The notes under the pieces are model-generated. The model saw only the letters and a list, made by a program, of their open reading frames with translations, was not told where the DNA came from and made no database searches. From assembly GCF_040365005.1 (NCBI RefSeq), contig NZ_BAABWV010000011.1:110594-174593 (forward strand): a stretch of DNA of 64,000 nt, given 5' to 3'. Positions 1-8,267 of the stretch are shown here, piece after piece. How positions within the stretch are numbered: the stretch's first letter is position 1; each line of letters opens with the position of its first letter. Origin of the DNA: Antarcticimicrobium sp040365005. Lineage in GTDB: Bacteria > Pseudomonadota > Alphaproteobacteria > Rhodobacterales > Rhodobacteraceae. Both the position numbers and the translations under genes were made by a program.

Positions 1-1500
1 GTGTTCGATCGCGAAGAACACCGGCAGCTCTTCCATCGCCTTGGCCTGGATCTCGTGGTACATCGCGGCACGTTTCTCGACGTCGAGCTCGGAGGCCGCC
101 TCGTCGATCATCGTGTCGATTTCATCGCTTTTCCAACCGAACTGGTTGGTCCAGGGCGTGCCTTCCGGCTGACCGGAACGCAGCCAGACCATGGTGGAAA
201 CCGCCGGGTCCGAGCGGAACTGGTGCCAGCCGTTCGCGGTGTCGAAATCATGATCGCGGTAGACGCCGTTCAGGAAGCCCGGCGCATCGTTGGTCAGGAT
301 CTCCACATCGATGCCGATTTCCTTCATTGCCTGGGCATAATACTCGGCCCAAAGCTGGGTGTATTCGCCCCAGGGCGCCGGGCGGTGACGCAGGTGGAAA
401 CGATAGCCATCGTCCTTGACCGGGTAACCCGCCTCGTCCAGCAGCTTCTTGGCCAGTTCCGGATCATAGTCATAGGTCGGCACGTCGTCGGTGTAGTTGA
501 TGCCGCCCGCACTCGGGACAGGACCGCGGCCCGGCTTGGCAAAGCCATGCATGATCGTCTGGATCGCATAGTCGATGTCGAGGCCATGATACATCGCCTG
601 GCGTACCTTCAGATCGGCCATGATCGGGTTGCGGTGATTGAATTCCACCGTCGAGTGGGCGACGTTGTTCTCATACCCCATGGTGCCGACATCGAACTGG
701 TCGTCCTTGCTGAACCGGTCGACGTCCGCCATCGAGACCCCGATAAAGCCAGATTCCTGCACTTCGCCCGCTTCCAGCGCGGCCGCGGCGGCGGATTTGT
801 CCTTGATGAAACGCCAGACGATACGGTCGAGATAGGGGAACCCTTCGCGCCAGTAATCCTCGTTCTTTTCGGCCAGAACGTATTGCCCGCGCTGGTATTC
901 GACGAACTTGAACGGGCCGGTGCCGACCGGTGCGGTGTTGTACTCGTTCTTGAGGATGTCCGTGCCCTCGTAGAGGTGCTTCGGCACCGGGTGGCCCAGG
1001 TCGGGCATGGCAGCCACGAACAGCTCGATCGGCATCGGCTTGGAGTAGTTGAACACGGCCGTATGCGGATCGGGGCAGTCGACGCTCTCTAGGTTCGCCT
1101 GCAGCGCCGAGGAGTAGTTCAGCAGCTTTTTCCAGAGTTCGATGGCGGAGAAGGCAACGTCATCGCACGTGAACGGCTCGCCATCGTGCCAATTGACCCC
1201 TTCGCGCAGCTTCAGCGTGATCGTCTTGCCGTCTTCCGAGCCCGACCATTCCGTCGCCAGCACCGGCTCGTAGCCGTCATAGCTCTTGTCGATCAGCGGC
1301 TCCATGATCTTGCCGGTGATGTTGTAAACACCGGTGGAGGCGCGTAGGCCCGGGTTCAGAATACGCTGTTCGGAAATCATGTGGATGACGGCGGTGCCGC
1401 CCTTCTGGACCTCTTCCTCTGCGCGGGCCGTCAAGGCCACGGAGCTCAGGGCCCCGGTCATGGCGAGCGCAAGCCCCGCCTGTTTCATCTTCGAAGTCAT
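1..1500 (-). CDS. ABC transporter substrate-binding protein, peptide/nickel type (SBP_bac_5), 3' end outside window
   Basis: Periplasmic binding protein expected to deliver a peptide, opine or similar solute to an ABC importer. The frame is open from the ATG at 1500 to the window edge (500 residues visible; family members are about 500-560). The first ~27 residues form a signal peptide ending ALTARA before EEE. SBP_bac_5 features follow: a conserved LREGVNWHDGEPFTCDDV stretch near residue 95, a PVGTGPFKF motif, and a later LKVRQAMYHGLD block. It diverges from the SDR/VOC/Lrp operon across a ~200-bp promoter region, so the permease and ATPase genes probably lie to the left. The substrate cannot be told from sequence alone. 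Confidence 0.9.
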   Translation of the reverse strand, partial: MTSKMKQAGLALAMTGALSSVALTARAEEEVQKGGTAVIHMISEQRILNPGLRASTGVYNITGKIMEPLIDKSYDGYEPVLATEWSGSEDGKTITLKLREGVNWHDGEPFTCDDVAFSAIELWKKLLNYSSALQANLESVDCPDPHTAVFNYSKPMPIELFVAAMPDLGHPVPKHLYEGTDILKNEYNTAPVGTGPFKFVEYQRGQYVLAEKNEDYWREGFPYLDRIVWRFIKDKSAAAAALEAGEVQESGFIGVSMADVDRFSKDDQFDVGTMGYENNVAHSTVEFNHRNPIMADLKVRQAMYHGLDIDYAIQTIMHGFAKPGRGPVPSAGGINYTDDVPTYDYDPELAKKLLDEAGYPVKDDGYRFHLRHRPAPWGEYTQLWAEYYAQAMKEIGIDVEILTNDAPGFLNGVYRDHDFDTANGWHQFRSDPAVSTMVWLRSGQPEGTPWTNQFGWKSDEIDTMIDEAASELDVEKRAAMYHEIQAKAMEELPVFFAIEH

Positions 1501-1603
1501 CTTTCCTGGCTCCCTTGGTCGGTTGATCGGCCCTGAACGGGCTCATGGGGTGGTGTTGCCACCTTACCTGACGGCAGCACCCTGTGTCAGTCAACATCAA
1601 AAC

Positions 1604-1656
1604 CCAACTTTTGACACAAGTTTGGAAAAAAATTCTACACAATGATTAAAAGTTGG
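1604..1656. promoter_or_regulatory. Divergent promoter region with a 9-bp perfect inverted repeat
   Basis: CCAACTTTT at 1604-1612 is mirrored exactly by AAAAGTTGG at 1648-1656. The left arm overlaps TTGACA (1611-1616), a good -35 match, with a weak -10 (TCTACA, 1634-1639) 17 bp downstream that would read toward the SDR gene. An operator here could control both the binding-protein gene and the SDR/VOC/Lrp operon; the Lrp-type regulator encoded in that operon is the obvious candidate. The regulator assignment is inference. Confidence 0.45.
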
Positions 1657-1698
1657 TGTTACCATCCCCTTATGATTGAAAACACTGGGACACAAAAC

Positions 1699-2409
1699 AT
1701 GGCAAGAACCGCATGGATCACCGGCGCCGGCTCTGGAATCGGCGCCGCCATGGCGCAGCGCTTTGCAAACGCCGGATATCGCGTGGCCCTCACGGCACGC
1801 GGGCGCGACAGCCTCGCGGCCGTGGCCGCCACCCTGCCCGACCCGGAGGCCGCACTGATCGTGCCGGGCGATGTGACCGATCGTGACGGCATGGCGCAAA
1901 TCGCCCGGAAGGTCGCGGACTGGGGCGGTGGTCTGCACGTGCTGTGCAACAACGCCGGGCTCAACATCCCCAAGCGCAGCTGGGCCGACCTCGACTGGGA
2001 CAGCTGGGACCAGGTGATCGACGTCAATATCACCGGCGCGCTCAACGTGATCGGCGCCTGCCTGCCGATCATGCGCGAACAACAGGACGGGGTGATGATC
2101 CACACCTCGAGCTGGGCCGGACGCTTTCATTCGCCGGTGAGCGGCGTGGTCTACGGCGCCTCGAAACACGCGCTGTCCGACATGTCGCTCAGCCTCAACG
2201 ACGAAGAGGGCAAGAACGGCATCCGGTCAACCGCACTCTGCCCCGCCGAGGTCGCTACCCCCCTGCTCGCCAAGCGCCCCGGCTTCGACGCTGCGAAAAT
2301 GGCCGCGATGATCCAGCCGGAAGACATGGCGAAAACCGCGCTTTTCGTGGCCGAGATGCAGCCAGGCATCTGCCTTCCCGAAATCGTCCTGTCCCCCGTC
2401 CGCACATAA
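1699..2409 (+). CDS. SDR family NAD(P)-dependent oxidoreductase
   Basis: Classical short-chain dehydrogenase of 236 residues. It carries the N-terminal cofactor motif TGAGSGIG (residues ~8-15), NNAG at the end of beta-4, a catalytic Ser in HTSSWAG and a YGASK catalytic Tyr/Lys pair. I start at the ATG at 1699, directly before MARTAWITG, as is usual for the fold; an in-frame ATG at 1672 would add nine residues. It is the first gene of an operon with a VOC protein 18 bp downstream and an Lrp regulator. The substrate is unknown; the link to a binding protein and an Lrp regulator hints at catabolism of an imported amino-acid-like or hydroxy compound. Confidence 0.88.
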   Translation: MARTAWITGAGSGIGAAMAQRFANAGYRVALTARGRDSLAAVAATLPDPEAALIVPGDVTDRDGMAQIARKVADWGGGLHVLCNNAGLNIPKRSWADLDWDSWDQVIDVNITGALNVIGACLPIMREQQDGVMIHTSSWAGRFHSPVSGVVYGASKHALSDMSLSLNDEEGKNGIRSTALCPAEVATPLLAKRPGFDAAKMAAMIQPEDMAKTALFVAEMQPGICLPEIVLSPVRT

Positions 2410-2427
2410 TTTCCCGGAGATACCCAC

Positions 2428-3288
2428 ATGACCCATCCCGTCAAAGGCATCGACCATTGCTTTGCCCTCGTCGATGACCTCGACGCCGCCGCCGCGCAAT
2501 ACGCGGCGCTCGGCTTCACCCTCTCGCCGCGCGGCACCCATTCCGCCGCCAAGGGTACCGCCAACTACACCATCATGTTCCCCGAGGACTACTTCGAGCT
2601 TCTGGGCGTCCTCGAACCGACCGAGTTGAACGCCGCCCGCCGCGCGATGCTGGCCACCAAGGGCCAGGGGCTGCATGCCATCGCCTGCCGGATCGACAGC
2701 GCCGAACAGGCCGCCGAGGCGCTCTCCGAGCTTGGCATCGCGACACAGGGGCTGGGAAGTTTCTCGCGTCCCGTTCCCCTACCCGATGGGTCTGAGGGCA
2801 TCGCGGCCTTTTCCACCGTCAGTTTCACCCCGGACGACCTGCCGCTCGGCATGGTCTTCATGTGTCAACACAAGACCCGCGACACCGTCTGGGTGCCAGA
2901 GCTTCTGACCCACGCCAACACCGCCTGCGGCCTCGATGCGATCCTCGCCATCTCCGAAACGCCGGAGAGCGATGCCGCCCGCTTCGCCCGGCTCTGGGCC
3001 AAGGGGTCCGTCAGTCCCGAGGACGGGCTCACCACGGTCACGACCGGCCCGAACTCGGCGCCGCTGATCCTTGCAACGGCCGACCGCATGGCGGCCCGCT
3101 ATCCCGATCTTGACCTCTCCGCCACCGCCAAGGGCGGGTTCACCGTGCTGCGCGTCAAGGTTCAAAGCCTTGATTCCGCAAAAGATTGCCTGCTAGCGTC
3201 GCAGGTGACCTTCCGCGAGACCGCCACCGGCCTCGCCGTCGCCCCCGAGTTTTCCGCAGGTGTCCTTTTGGAGTTTGTTCCCGCATGA
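2428..3288 (+). CDS. VOC family (glyoxalase-like domain) protein
   Basis: 286-residue protein with two vicinal-oxygen-chelate-type halves. The N-terminal part begins with a metal-ligand-like IDHCFALV segment (His at residue 9) followed by beta-alpha units and YFELLG. Residues ~140-286 form a second, more diverged half (a glyoxalase-like domain of the PF13468 type). The family includes isomerases, lyases and dioxygenases, so the reaction cannot be fixed from sequence. It lies between the SDR gene and the Lrp regulator; its TGA overlaps the regulator's ATG by 4 bp, indicating translational coupling and a shared pathway. Confidence 0.8.
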   Translation: MTHPVKGIDHCFALVDDLDAAAAQYAALGFTLSPRGTHSAAKGTANYTIMFPEDYFELLGVLEPTELNAARRAMLATKGQGLHAIACRIDSAEQAAEALSELGIATQGLGSFSRPVPLPDGSEGIAAFSTVSFTPDDLPLGMVFMCQHKTRDTVWVPELLTHANTACGLDAILAISETPESDAARFARLWAKGSVSPEDGLTTVTTGPNSAPLILATADRMAARYPDLDLSATAKGGFTVLRVKVQSLDSAKDCLLASQVTFRETATGLAVAPEFSAGVLLEFVPA

Positions 3289-3797
3289 CTGAACCCCGCC
3301 GTCGCAAGACCGGTTCGAAACCGATCGAAAGCATTACCTTCGACGAGATCGACCGGCGCATTCTGGAAATCCTGCAGAACGACAGCGACACCCCGGTTCA
3401 GGCCATTTCCGATGCCGTCGGCCTCTCCGCCAACCCCTGCTGGCGGCGCATCAAGCGGATGGAGGAGGCCGGTGTCATCAAGAAACGCGTGGCCCTGGTC
3501 GATCAGGCCCGGGCCAACGTGCCGCTCACCGTCTTCATCGGCGTCAGCACCTCGCACCACGGGATCGACTGGCTGCACAAGTTCCGCGACCTGATCGACG
3601 AGATCCCCGAGGTCGTCGAGGCCTACCGGCTCACCGGCACGGTCGATTACATCCTCAAGGTCGTGGCGCCCGACATTGCCACCTATGACTCGGTCTACAA
3701 GCAGATGATCCGCAAACTCGAGTTCAGCCAGGTCAATTCGATGATCTCGATGGAAGAGTTGAAATTCACCACTGCCGTCCCGACGACCTATCTGTGA
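3285..3797 (+). CDS. Lrp/AsnC family transcriptional regulator
   Basis: 170 residues. An N-terminal winged helix-turn-helix (residues ~18-70; DEIDRRILEILQ, then VGLSANPCWRRIKRMEEAGVI) precedes an AsnC-type ligand-binding RAM domain (residues ~85-165). Start chosen at ATG 3285 inside the ATGA overlap with the VOC gene. Such proteins form octamers whose DNA binding is tuned by amino acids or related metabolites. Placement as the last gene of the SDR/VOC operon suggests a local regulator, possibly acting at the inverted repeat upstream of the SDR gene. The effector is unknown. Confidence 0.92.
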   Translation: MTEPRRRKTGSKPIESITFDEIDRRILEILQNDSDTPVQAISDAVGLSANPCWRRIKRMEEAGVIKKRVALVDQARANVPLTVFIGVSTSHHGIDWLHKFRDLIDEIPEVVEAYRLTGTVDYILKVVAPDIATYDSVYKQMIRKLEFSQVNSMISMEELKFTTAVPTTYL

Positions 3798-4231
3798 TCC
3801 CGTCGCTTGGCCACCAGCGGGGCGGGTCGACAACATGACGGATTTCCGAGCGGGCAAGCGGAGAGAGGAAACGCCGGATGAGTCAGCATTCGAAGCGCTC
3901 GAAGGGCGCAAGGCGGTTCTGAGAGAAGAAGTCCTCTGTCAGTCGACCCGATCCTGGGCGCGGCAGCTTATGGTATTCTTTCATGAGGTTTTCGCCATGA
4001 CACCATGTGCCTGACGTCAATGCCAACCGGACAGTTCAAGGGTTTGACCAACGAAGATGCGGTCATCGAGGCCATGTTAGAACGAGGGAAAATTCTGGAT
4101 CATCGAGGAACGCCGCAGCCATAACGGCTTGATTTCAAATGGTTGCAACGCTCCCCATTGCGCCTCCGGCGGGGATATGTGGAGTGGAAGGAAGGGAGGG
4201 GGCAGTTGCCCCCCGGGCACATCGACACCGA
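3798..4231. other. Gene-free interval of 434 bp
   Basis: No convincing gene between the Lrp regulator and the end of the convergent flavoenzyme gene. Two short frames exist (59 codons from 3835; 34 codons from the ATG at 4020), but neither has a recognisable fold, a ribosome-binding site or the codon bias of its neighbours. Base composition is somewhat less GC-rich than the flanks. It may be decayed coding DNA, but I cannot name a parent gene. Confidence 0.5.
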
Positions 4232-6679
4232 TCAGGCGCGCACGCGTTCCGACTTGGGATCGTACATCGGTTTCAGCGAGACCTCGGCGGCCACGCGGGA
4301 GCCGGCCACGTCGATCTCGTAACGCGAGGCCAGTACCTGCTGCGCGGTTTCGCCGGTGCAGGGAACATAGCCCATCCCGATCGCCCCGCCCAAATGGTGA
4401 CCATAAGCGCCGGAAGACAGGTAACCCACGATCTGACCATCCCGCAGGATCGGTTCGTTGTGATAGAGCAGCGGCTCGGGGTCGGTCAGGCGGAACTGCA
4501 AAAGGCGGCGGTCCAGCCCGGCCTCCTTCTTGCGCAGCACCGCATCGCGGCCGATGAAATCGGGCTTGGCTGTCTTGACGGCAAAGCCCAGCCCGGCCTC
4601 TAACACGTGATCCTCGCAGGTGATGTCATGGCCGAAATGGCGGAACGCCTTTTCGATCCGGGCGCAATCCATCATGTGCATACCACAGAGCTTGAGGCCC
4701 ATCCCCTCGCCGGCCTGCCAGATGGTTTCAAAGGCATGGGCCGCCATGTCGGCGCTCACGTAGATCTCCCAGCCCAACTCGCCCACGTAGGAGACGCGAT
4801 GCACACGGGCAAGGCCAAGGCCCAGCTCGACCTCCTGCGCGGTGCCGAAGGGGTTGGTGGCGTTCGAGAAATCCCCCGGCGACACCGACTGCATCAGCTT
4901 GCGCGCATCGGGGCCCATCACCGCCAGCACACCCTCGCCCGCCGTCACGTCGATTATCACCGCGCGATACTCGCCCAGGTGGCGGCGCAGCCAGGTCTCG
5001 TCGGCCAGACGGGTCGCGGCGGGGGTGACGACCAGATAGGCGGTCTCGGACAGGCGGGTGACGGTAACGTCGGCCTCGATCCCGCCGTGCGCGTTGAGAA
5101 ACTGGGTATAGACGATCTTGCCCGCAGGCACCGACAAGTCGGCGCCGCAGACGTGGTTAAGGAAAGCCTCGGCATCGGGACCCTCGATGCGCAGCTTGCC
5201 AAAGCTGGTCATGTCGTACATGCCGACCCCGCCGCGCACGGCGGCCAGTTCCCCGGCCACGTTGTCAAAGAAGTTCTGCCGTTTCCACGTGTATTCATAC
5301 TCGGCCGCCTGACCGGGCCGGGCGAACCAGTTGGCCCTCTCCCACCCCGCCAACTCGCCAAAGACCGCACCACGTTCGGCCAGGTGGGCGTGGAGGGGCG
5401 AGCGCCGCACACCCCGCGCGCTGGCCTTTTGCCGGAACGGGTAGTGATCGGCGTAAAGCAGGCCCAGCGTCTCGGTGGCGCGTTCGACGAGATAGCGTTT
5501 GTTGCCCTGAAAGGGATGCATCCGCGAAATGTCGACGTCGCCCAGGTCAAAGGGCTTTTCGCCGTCCTGCATCCATTGTGCCAGCGCCATGCCGGCGCCG
5601 CCCGCGCTCTGGATGCCGACCGAGTTGAAGCCGGCGGCGACCCAGACGTTGTCCATCTCGGGCGCCAACCCGAGGTGATAGGCATCATCGGGCGTAAAGC
5701 TCTCCGGTCCGTTGAAAAAGGTATGAATCCCCGCATCGGCCAGCATCGGCATCCGGTTCACCGCCCGTTCCAGGATCGGTTCGAAATGGTCGAAATCCTC
5801 GGGCAGCTGGTCGAACTCGAATGTGTCGGGGATGCCGCCCATGCCCCAGGGTTTGCTGACCGGCTCGAAGGCGCCCAGCAGGATCTTGCCCGCGTCCTCC
5901 TTGTAATAGGCGCATTCATCCGGCACCCGCAGCACCGGAAGTTGCGTCAGCCCGGCGATCGGCTCGGAGACGATGTAGAAATGTTCGCAGGCCTGAAGCG
6001 GCACATTGATGCCGGCCACGCGCCCGACCTCATGCCCCCACATGCCGGCGCAGTTGACGATCATGTCACAGGCGATGTGCCCGTCGCTGCCATCCTCGCC
6101 CTGCCAGTCGACACCGGTGACGCGACGGTGGTTGCGGGCGATCCCGGTGACCTTGATCCGTTCGCGGACGATGGCGCCGCGCTGGCGCGCTCCCTTGGCC
6201 AGGGCCAGCGCGATATTGGCCGGATCGCCCTGCCCGTCCTTGGGCAGGTAGACCCCGCCCAACACCCCGTCGAGGTTCAGGTGCGCATAGCGCGCGCCGA
6301 CCTCGTCGGGGGTGATCTCCTCGATCTCGACGCCAAAGGCGCGGGCCATGGCGGCCTGTCGCCACAGTTCCTCGCGGCGTTCCTCGGTCAGGGCCACGGT
6401 GATCGACCCGACCCGCTTGAACCCGGTGGCGACACCGGTTTCGCCCTCCAGCTCGCCGTAAAGCTCCTGGCTGTACTTGGCGAGTTTGGTCATGTTGGCG
6501 GTGGCGCGCAGCTGCGCGATCAGGCCGGCGGCGTGCCATGTGGTGCCGGAGGTGAGCTGTTTGCGCTCCAGCAGGACAACATCGGTCCAGCCCAGCCTGG
6601 TCAGGTGATAGGCGACCGAACAGCCGACGACACCGCCGCCGATGATGACCACGCGGGCCTGGGTGGGAAGGTTGGACAT
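4232..6679 (-). CDS. FAD-dependent oxidoreductase with GcvT domain (dimethylglycine/sarcosine dehydrogenase-like)
   Basis: 815 residues in the order expected of dimethylglycine dehydrogenases. A DAO-type FAD domain (residues ~5-365, dinucleotide motif IIGGGVVGCS near the N-terminus) is followed by an FAO_M linker, a GcvT tetrahydrofolate-binding domain (~430-690) and a GcvT C-terminal barrel. A TTWHAAGL motif near residue 47 carries the His that binds FAD covalently in this family. The expected reaction is oxidative N-demethylation of a methylated amine with transfer of the one-carbon unit to tetrahydrofolate. I start at ATG 6679, preceded by AAGGAG; a TTG at 6706 would overlap the upstream regulator. 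The XRE-cupin gene ends 23 bp upstream, so the two are probably co-transcribed. Confidence 0.88.
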   Translation of the reverse strand: MSNLPTQARVVIIGGGVVGCSVAYHLTRLGWTDVVLLERKQLTSGTTWHAAGLIAQLRATANMTKLAKYSQELYGELEGETGVATGFKRVGSITVALTEERREELWRQAAMARAFGVEIEEITPDEVGARYAHLNLDGVLGGVYLPKDGQGDPANIALALAKGARQRGAIVRERIKVTGIARNHRRVTGVDWQGEDGSDGHIACDMIVNCAGMWGHEVGRVAGINVPLQACEHFYIVSEPIAGLTQLPVLRVPDECAYYKEDAGKILLGAFEPVSKPWGMGGIPDTFEFDQLPEDFDHFEPILERAVNRMPMLADAGIHTFFNGPESFTPDDAYHLGLAPEMDNVWVAAGFNSVGIQSAGGAGMALAQWMQDGEKPFDLGDVDISRMHPFQGNKRYLVERATETLGLLYADHYPFRQKASARGVRRSPLHAHLAERGAVFGELAGWERANWFARPGQAAEYEYTWKRQNFFDNVAGELAAVRGGVGMYDMTSFGKLRIEGPDAEAFLNHVCGADLSVPAGKIVYTQFLNAHGGIEADVTVTRLSETAYLVVTPAATRLADETWLRRHLGEYRAVIIDVTAGEGVLAVMGPDARKLMQSVSPGDFSNATNPFGTAQEVELGLGLARVHRVSYVGELGWEIYVSADMAAHAFETIWQAGEGMGLKLCGMHMMDCARIEKAFRHFGHDITCEDHVLEAGLGFAVKTAKPDFIGRDAVLRKKEAGLDRRLLQFRLTDPEPLLYHNEPILRDGQIVGYLSSGAYGHHLGGAIGMGYVPCTGETAQQVLASRYEIDVAGSRVAAEVSLKPMYDPKSERVRA

Positions 6680-6702
6680 GGGATCGGCTCCTTGCTGGCG
6701 GA

Positions 6703-7275
6703 TCAATAGACCGGCGGGGCGATGACCCAGATCGCCACCGCCAGTTCGGCGTAGGGGTTGGCCCAGCGGAACGGTTCACCGCGAATGCGGAAGGTGTCGC
6801 CGGAATCGATGGTAAAGGCGCGCGTGCCGATCTCGAGATCGAGCCGCCCGGTGACAAGATAGGCAAGTTCCTGCGTCGGGCGCTGCGTTGCCGTTTCCAG
6901 TCGCGTGCCGGGATGAAAGGTCGAGTGGATTACCTCGAAATCGTCGGTCAGGTCGGGCGAAAGCAATTCCTCGACCAGCCCGTCGTCGCCCGGCCCCATC
7001 GGCCGCCGCGCCCCGGCGCGCACCACATAGCCCTGCTCCTCCGCCGGGGCGCGGGCCGCACCGAACAGCAGCGACAGCGGCACGTCGAAACAGGCGGCGA
7101 TCTGGCGCAGGTCGGCGATCGAGGGTTCCGACATGTCCCGCTCGACCTGGCTGAGCCAGCCCACCGAGCGACCGAGCGTTTCCGCCAGTTCCGCTAGGGT
7201 CAGCCCGCGGGCGCGGCGCAGCGCGCGCAGGTCGGCACCCAGTCCCTGCGGTCGATCTGGCGGCGCGTGGTTCAT
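6703..7275 (-). CDS. XRE family regulator with C-terminal cupin domain
   Basis: 190 residues. An N-terminal helix-turn-helix (residues ~12-68; LRALRRARGLTLAELAETLG, then GWLSQVERDMSEPSI) is followed by a cupin fold (~100-188) that would sense a small ligand. This is the PuuR/SutR-like architecture, commonly placed beside catabolic genes for amines and amino acids. It lies immediately upstream of the dimethylglycine-dehydrogenase-like gene in the same direction and is a plausible local, autoregulated controller. A run of GTGAAAAT-type repeats sits just upstream of its start. Confidence 0.92.
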   Translation of the reverse strand: MNHAPPDRPQGLGADLRALRRARGLTLAELAETLGRSVGWLSQVERDMSEPSIADLRQIAACFDVPLSLLFGAARAPAEEQGYVVRAGARRPMGPGDDGLVEELLSPDLTDDFEVIHSTFHPGTRLETATQRPTQELAYLVTGRLDLEIGTRAFTIDSGDTFRIRGEPFRWANPYAELAVAIWVIAPPVY

Positions 7276-7297
7276 GCCCCTGTCACCCCTCGTTTCC

Positions 7298-7361
7298 GTG
7301 AAAATTCATCGTCATTTTTCATGATTGCGTGATTCGGTGAAAATTTCACCCATTTTTTCAT
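7298..7361. promoter_or_regulatory. Repeated GTGAAAATT-type sites upstream of the XRE-cupin gene (putative operator cluster)
   Basis: A perfect 15-bp palindrome GGTGAAAATTTCACC lies at 7336-7350. A related GTGAAAATTCAT is at 7298-7309, and inverted ATGAAAAA-like copies read on the minus strand around 7311-7322 and 7352-7361. Spacing is roughly 13-25 bp, so several lie on similar helical faces. The tract is AT-rich in a GC-rich genome and sits 20-90 bp upstream of the regulator's start. I infer an autoregulatory operator. Confidence 0.55.
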
Positions 7362-7567
7362 AACGATTTGCGTTTCTTCCCGATCCGCTGTCCGGTCAAC
7401 GCCCGGTTCATAAGCACCGAAGCGCCTTTGGGACGGAATCGCCACCATACTTTCTGCGCCGCAGCATTTTCCATGCCCGGCAGACCCGGCGCCGGGATAG
7501 ACTGGAGACGGCTCAGCCGTGGGAGGCCAAGCTGCGCCGCGGAACCGATTGCAAGGAGATGCGGAAA

Positions 7568-7750
7568 ATGTGCCTGACCGCAGAAGCGCTCGCGCTGTTT
7601 CTGAACCTGCTGGACCCGGGGCTGATTTCCTCAGACGCCGGGCGGATCACCGTCCACGCCACCGAGGGAAAGGCCGTCTGGGTTCTGACCGAGGCGGATG
7701 GATGGTGCACCATGGCGCCCCAGATCGACCGGCTGGCGCGGTTCGATTAA
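7568..7750 (+). CDS. Small hypothetical protein (60 aa)
   Basis: Unrecognised. The ATG at 7568 has AAGGAG at 7553-7558 with normal spacing; an ATG at 7559 lies too close to it. The product is 60 residues: an amphipathic N-terminal helix (CLTAEALALFLNLLDPG), a GRITVHATEGKAVWVL strand-like segment, and a soluble C-terminus. There is no signal peptide or membrane span. The stop overlaps the convergent GAF gene by 4 bp. Codon use resembles the neighbours, so it is probably real, but no function can be suggested. Confidence 0.5.
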   Translation: MCLTAEALALFLNLLDPGLISSDAGRITVHATEGKAVWVLTEADGWCTMAPQIDRLARFD

Positions 7751-8211
7751 TCCACTGCGACCTGCGCGAAGACCCGGTCGAGGATCGCCGTCAGCGCCCG
7801 GGCGTCCTGTTCGGTGAAGGCATCCGGGAGGTTGCTGTCGATGTCGAACACCCCGATCAGCCCCCCGGAGCCGTCACGCACGGGAAGCACCAGTTCCGAG
7901 CGGGTGGTGCTGGCGCAGGCGATGTGATCGGCGAATGCCTCGACATCCGGCACCAGCTGCACCGCGCCGGTCCGCGCCGCCGCGCCACAAACGCCACGGG
8001 CGAACGGGATGGTCAGACAGCCATGCCCGCCCTGGTAGGGGCCGATCTTGAGCAACTCGGGCGCCACCACGCGATAGAACCCGGTCCAGTCGAACCGGTC
8101 GTCCGACTGGTGCACCTCGCAGGCGACGGTCGCCATCAGGGCGATGGGATCAGTCTCTCCATCGGTTAGCGCGGCGATGGTCCCGGACAGGCTGTCGTAG
8201 TCGACGCGCAT
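7747..8211 (-). CDS. Free methionine-(R)-sulfoxide reductase (GAF domain)
   Basis: 154-residue single GAF-domain protein. Three cysteines (C65, C75, C99) have the 10- and 24-residue spacing of the catalytic cysteines in E. coli fRMsr (C84, C94, C118), in the contexts GGHGC, GVCG and HIACAS. The enzyme would reduce free L-methionine-R-sulfoxide in the cytosol with thioredoxin as electron donor. Start chosen at ATG 8211 (MRVDYDSL) behind a GGAAAAGGGG purine tract; an upstream start at 8244 would add 11 unconserved residues. Transcribed downstream of the thiolase gene, 56 bp away. Confidence 0.87.
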   Translation of the reverse strand: MRVDYDSLSGTIAALTDGETDPIALMATVACEVHQSDDRFDWTGFYRVVAPELLKIGPYQGGHGCLTIPFARGVCGAAARTGAVQLVPDVEAFADHIACASTTRSELVLPVRDGSGGLIGVFDIDSNLPDAFTEQDARALTAILDRVFAQVAVD

Positions 8212-8267
8212 GGGCGGCCCCTTTTCCTGCGCCGGGGGCCGCAACCGGCCCCCGAATGACCCTCGGG

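Noticed and set aside
1..1092. Plus-strand frame open from the left edge
   Set aside because: Antisense to the binding-protein gene, which shows a signal peptide and family motifs on the minus strand.
3835..4124. Two short frames (59 and 34 codons) in the gap after the Lrp gene
   Set aside because: No ribosome-binding site, no family resemblance and no codon bias; listed only as part of a gene-free interval.
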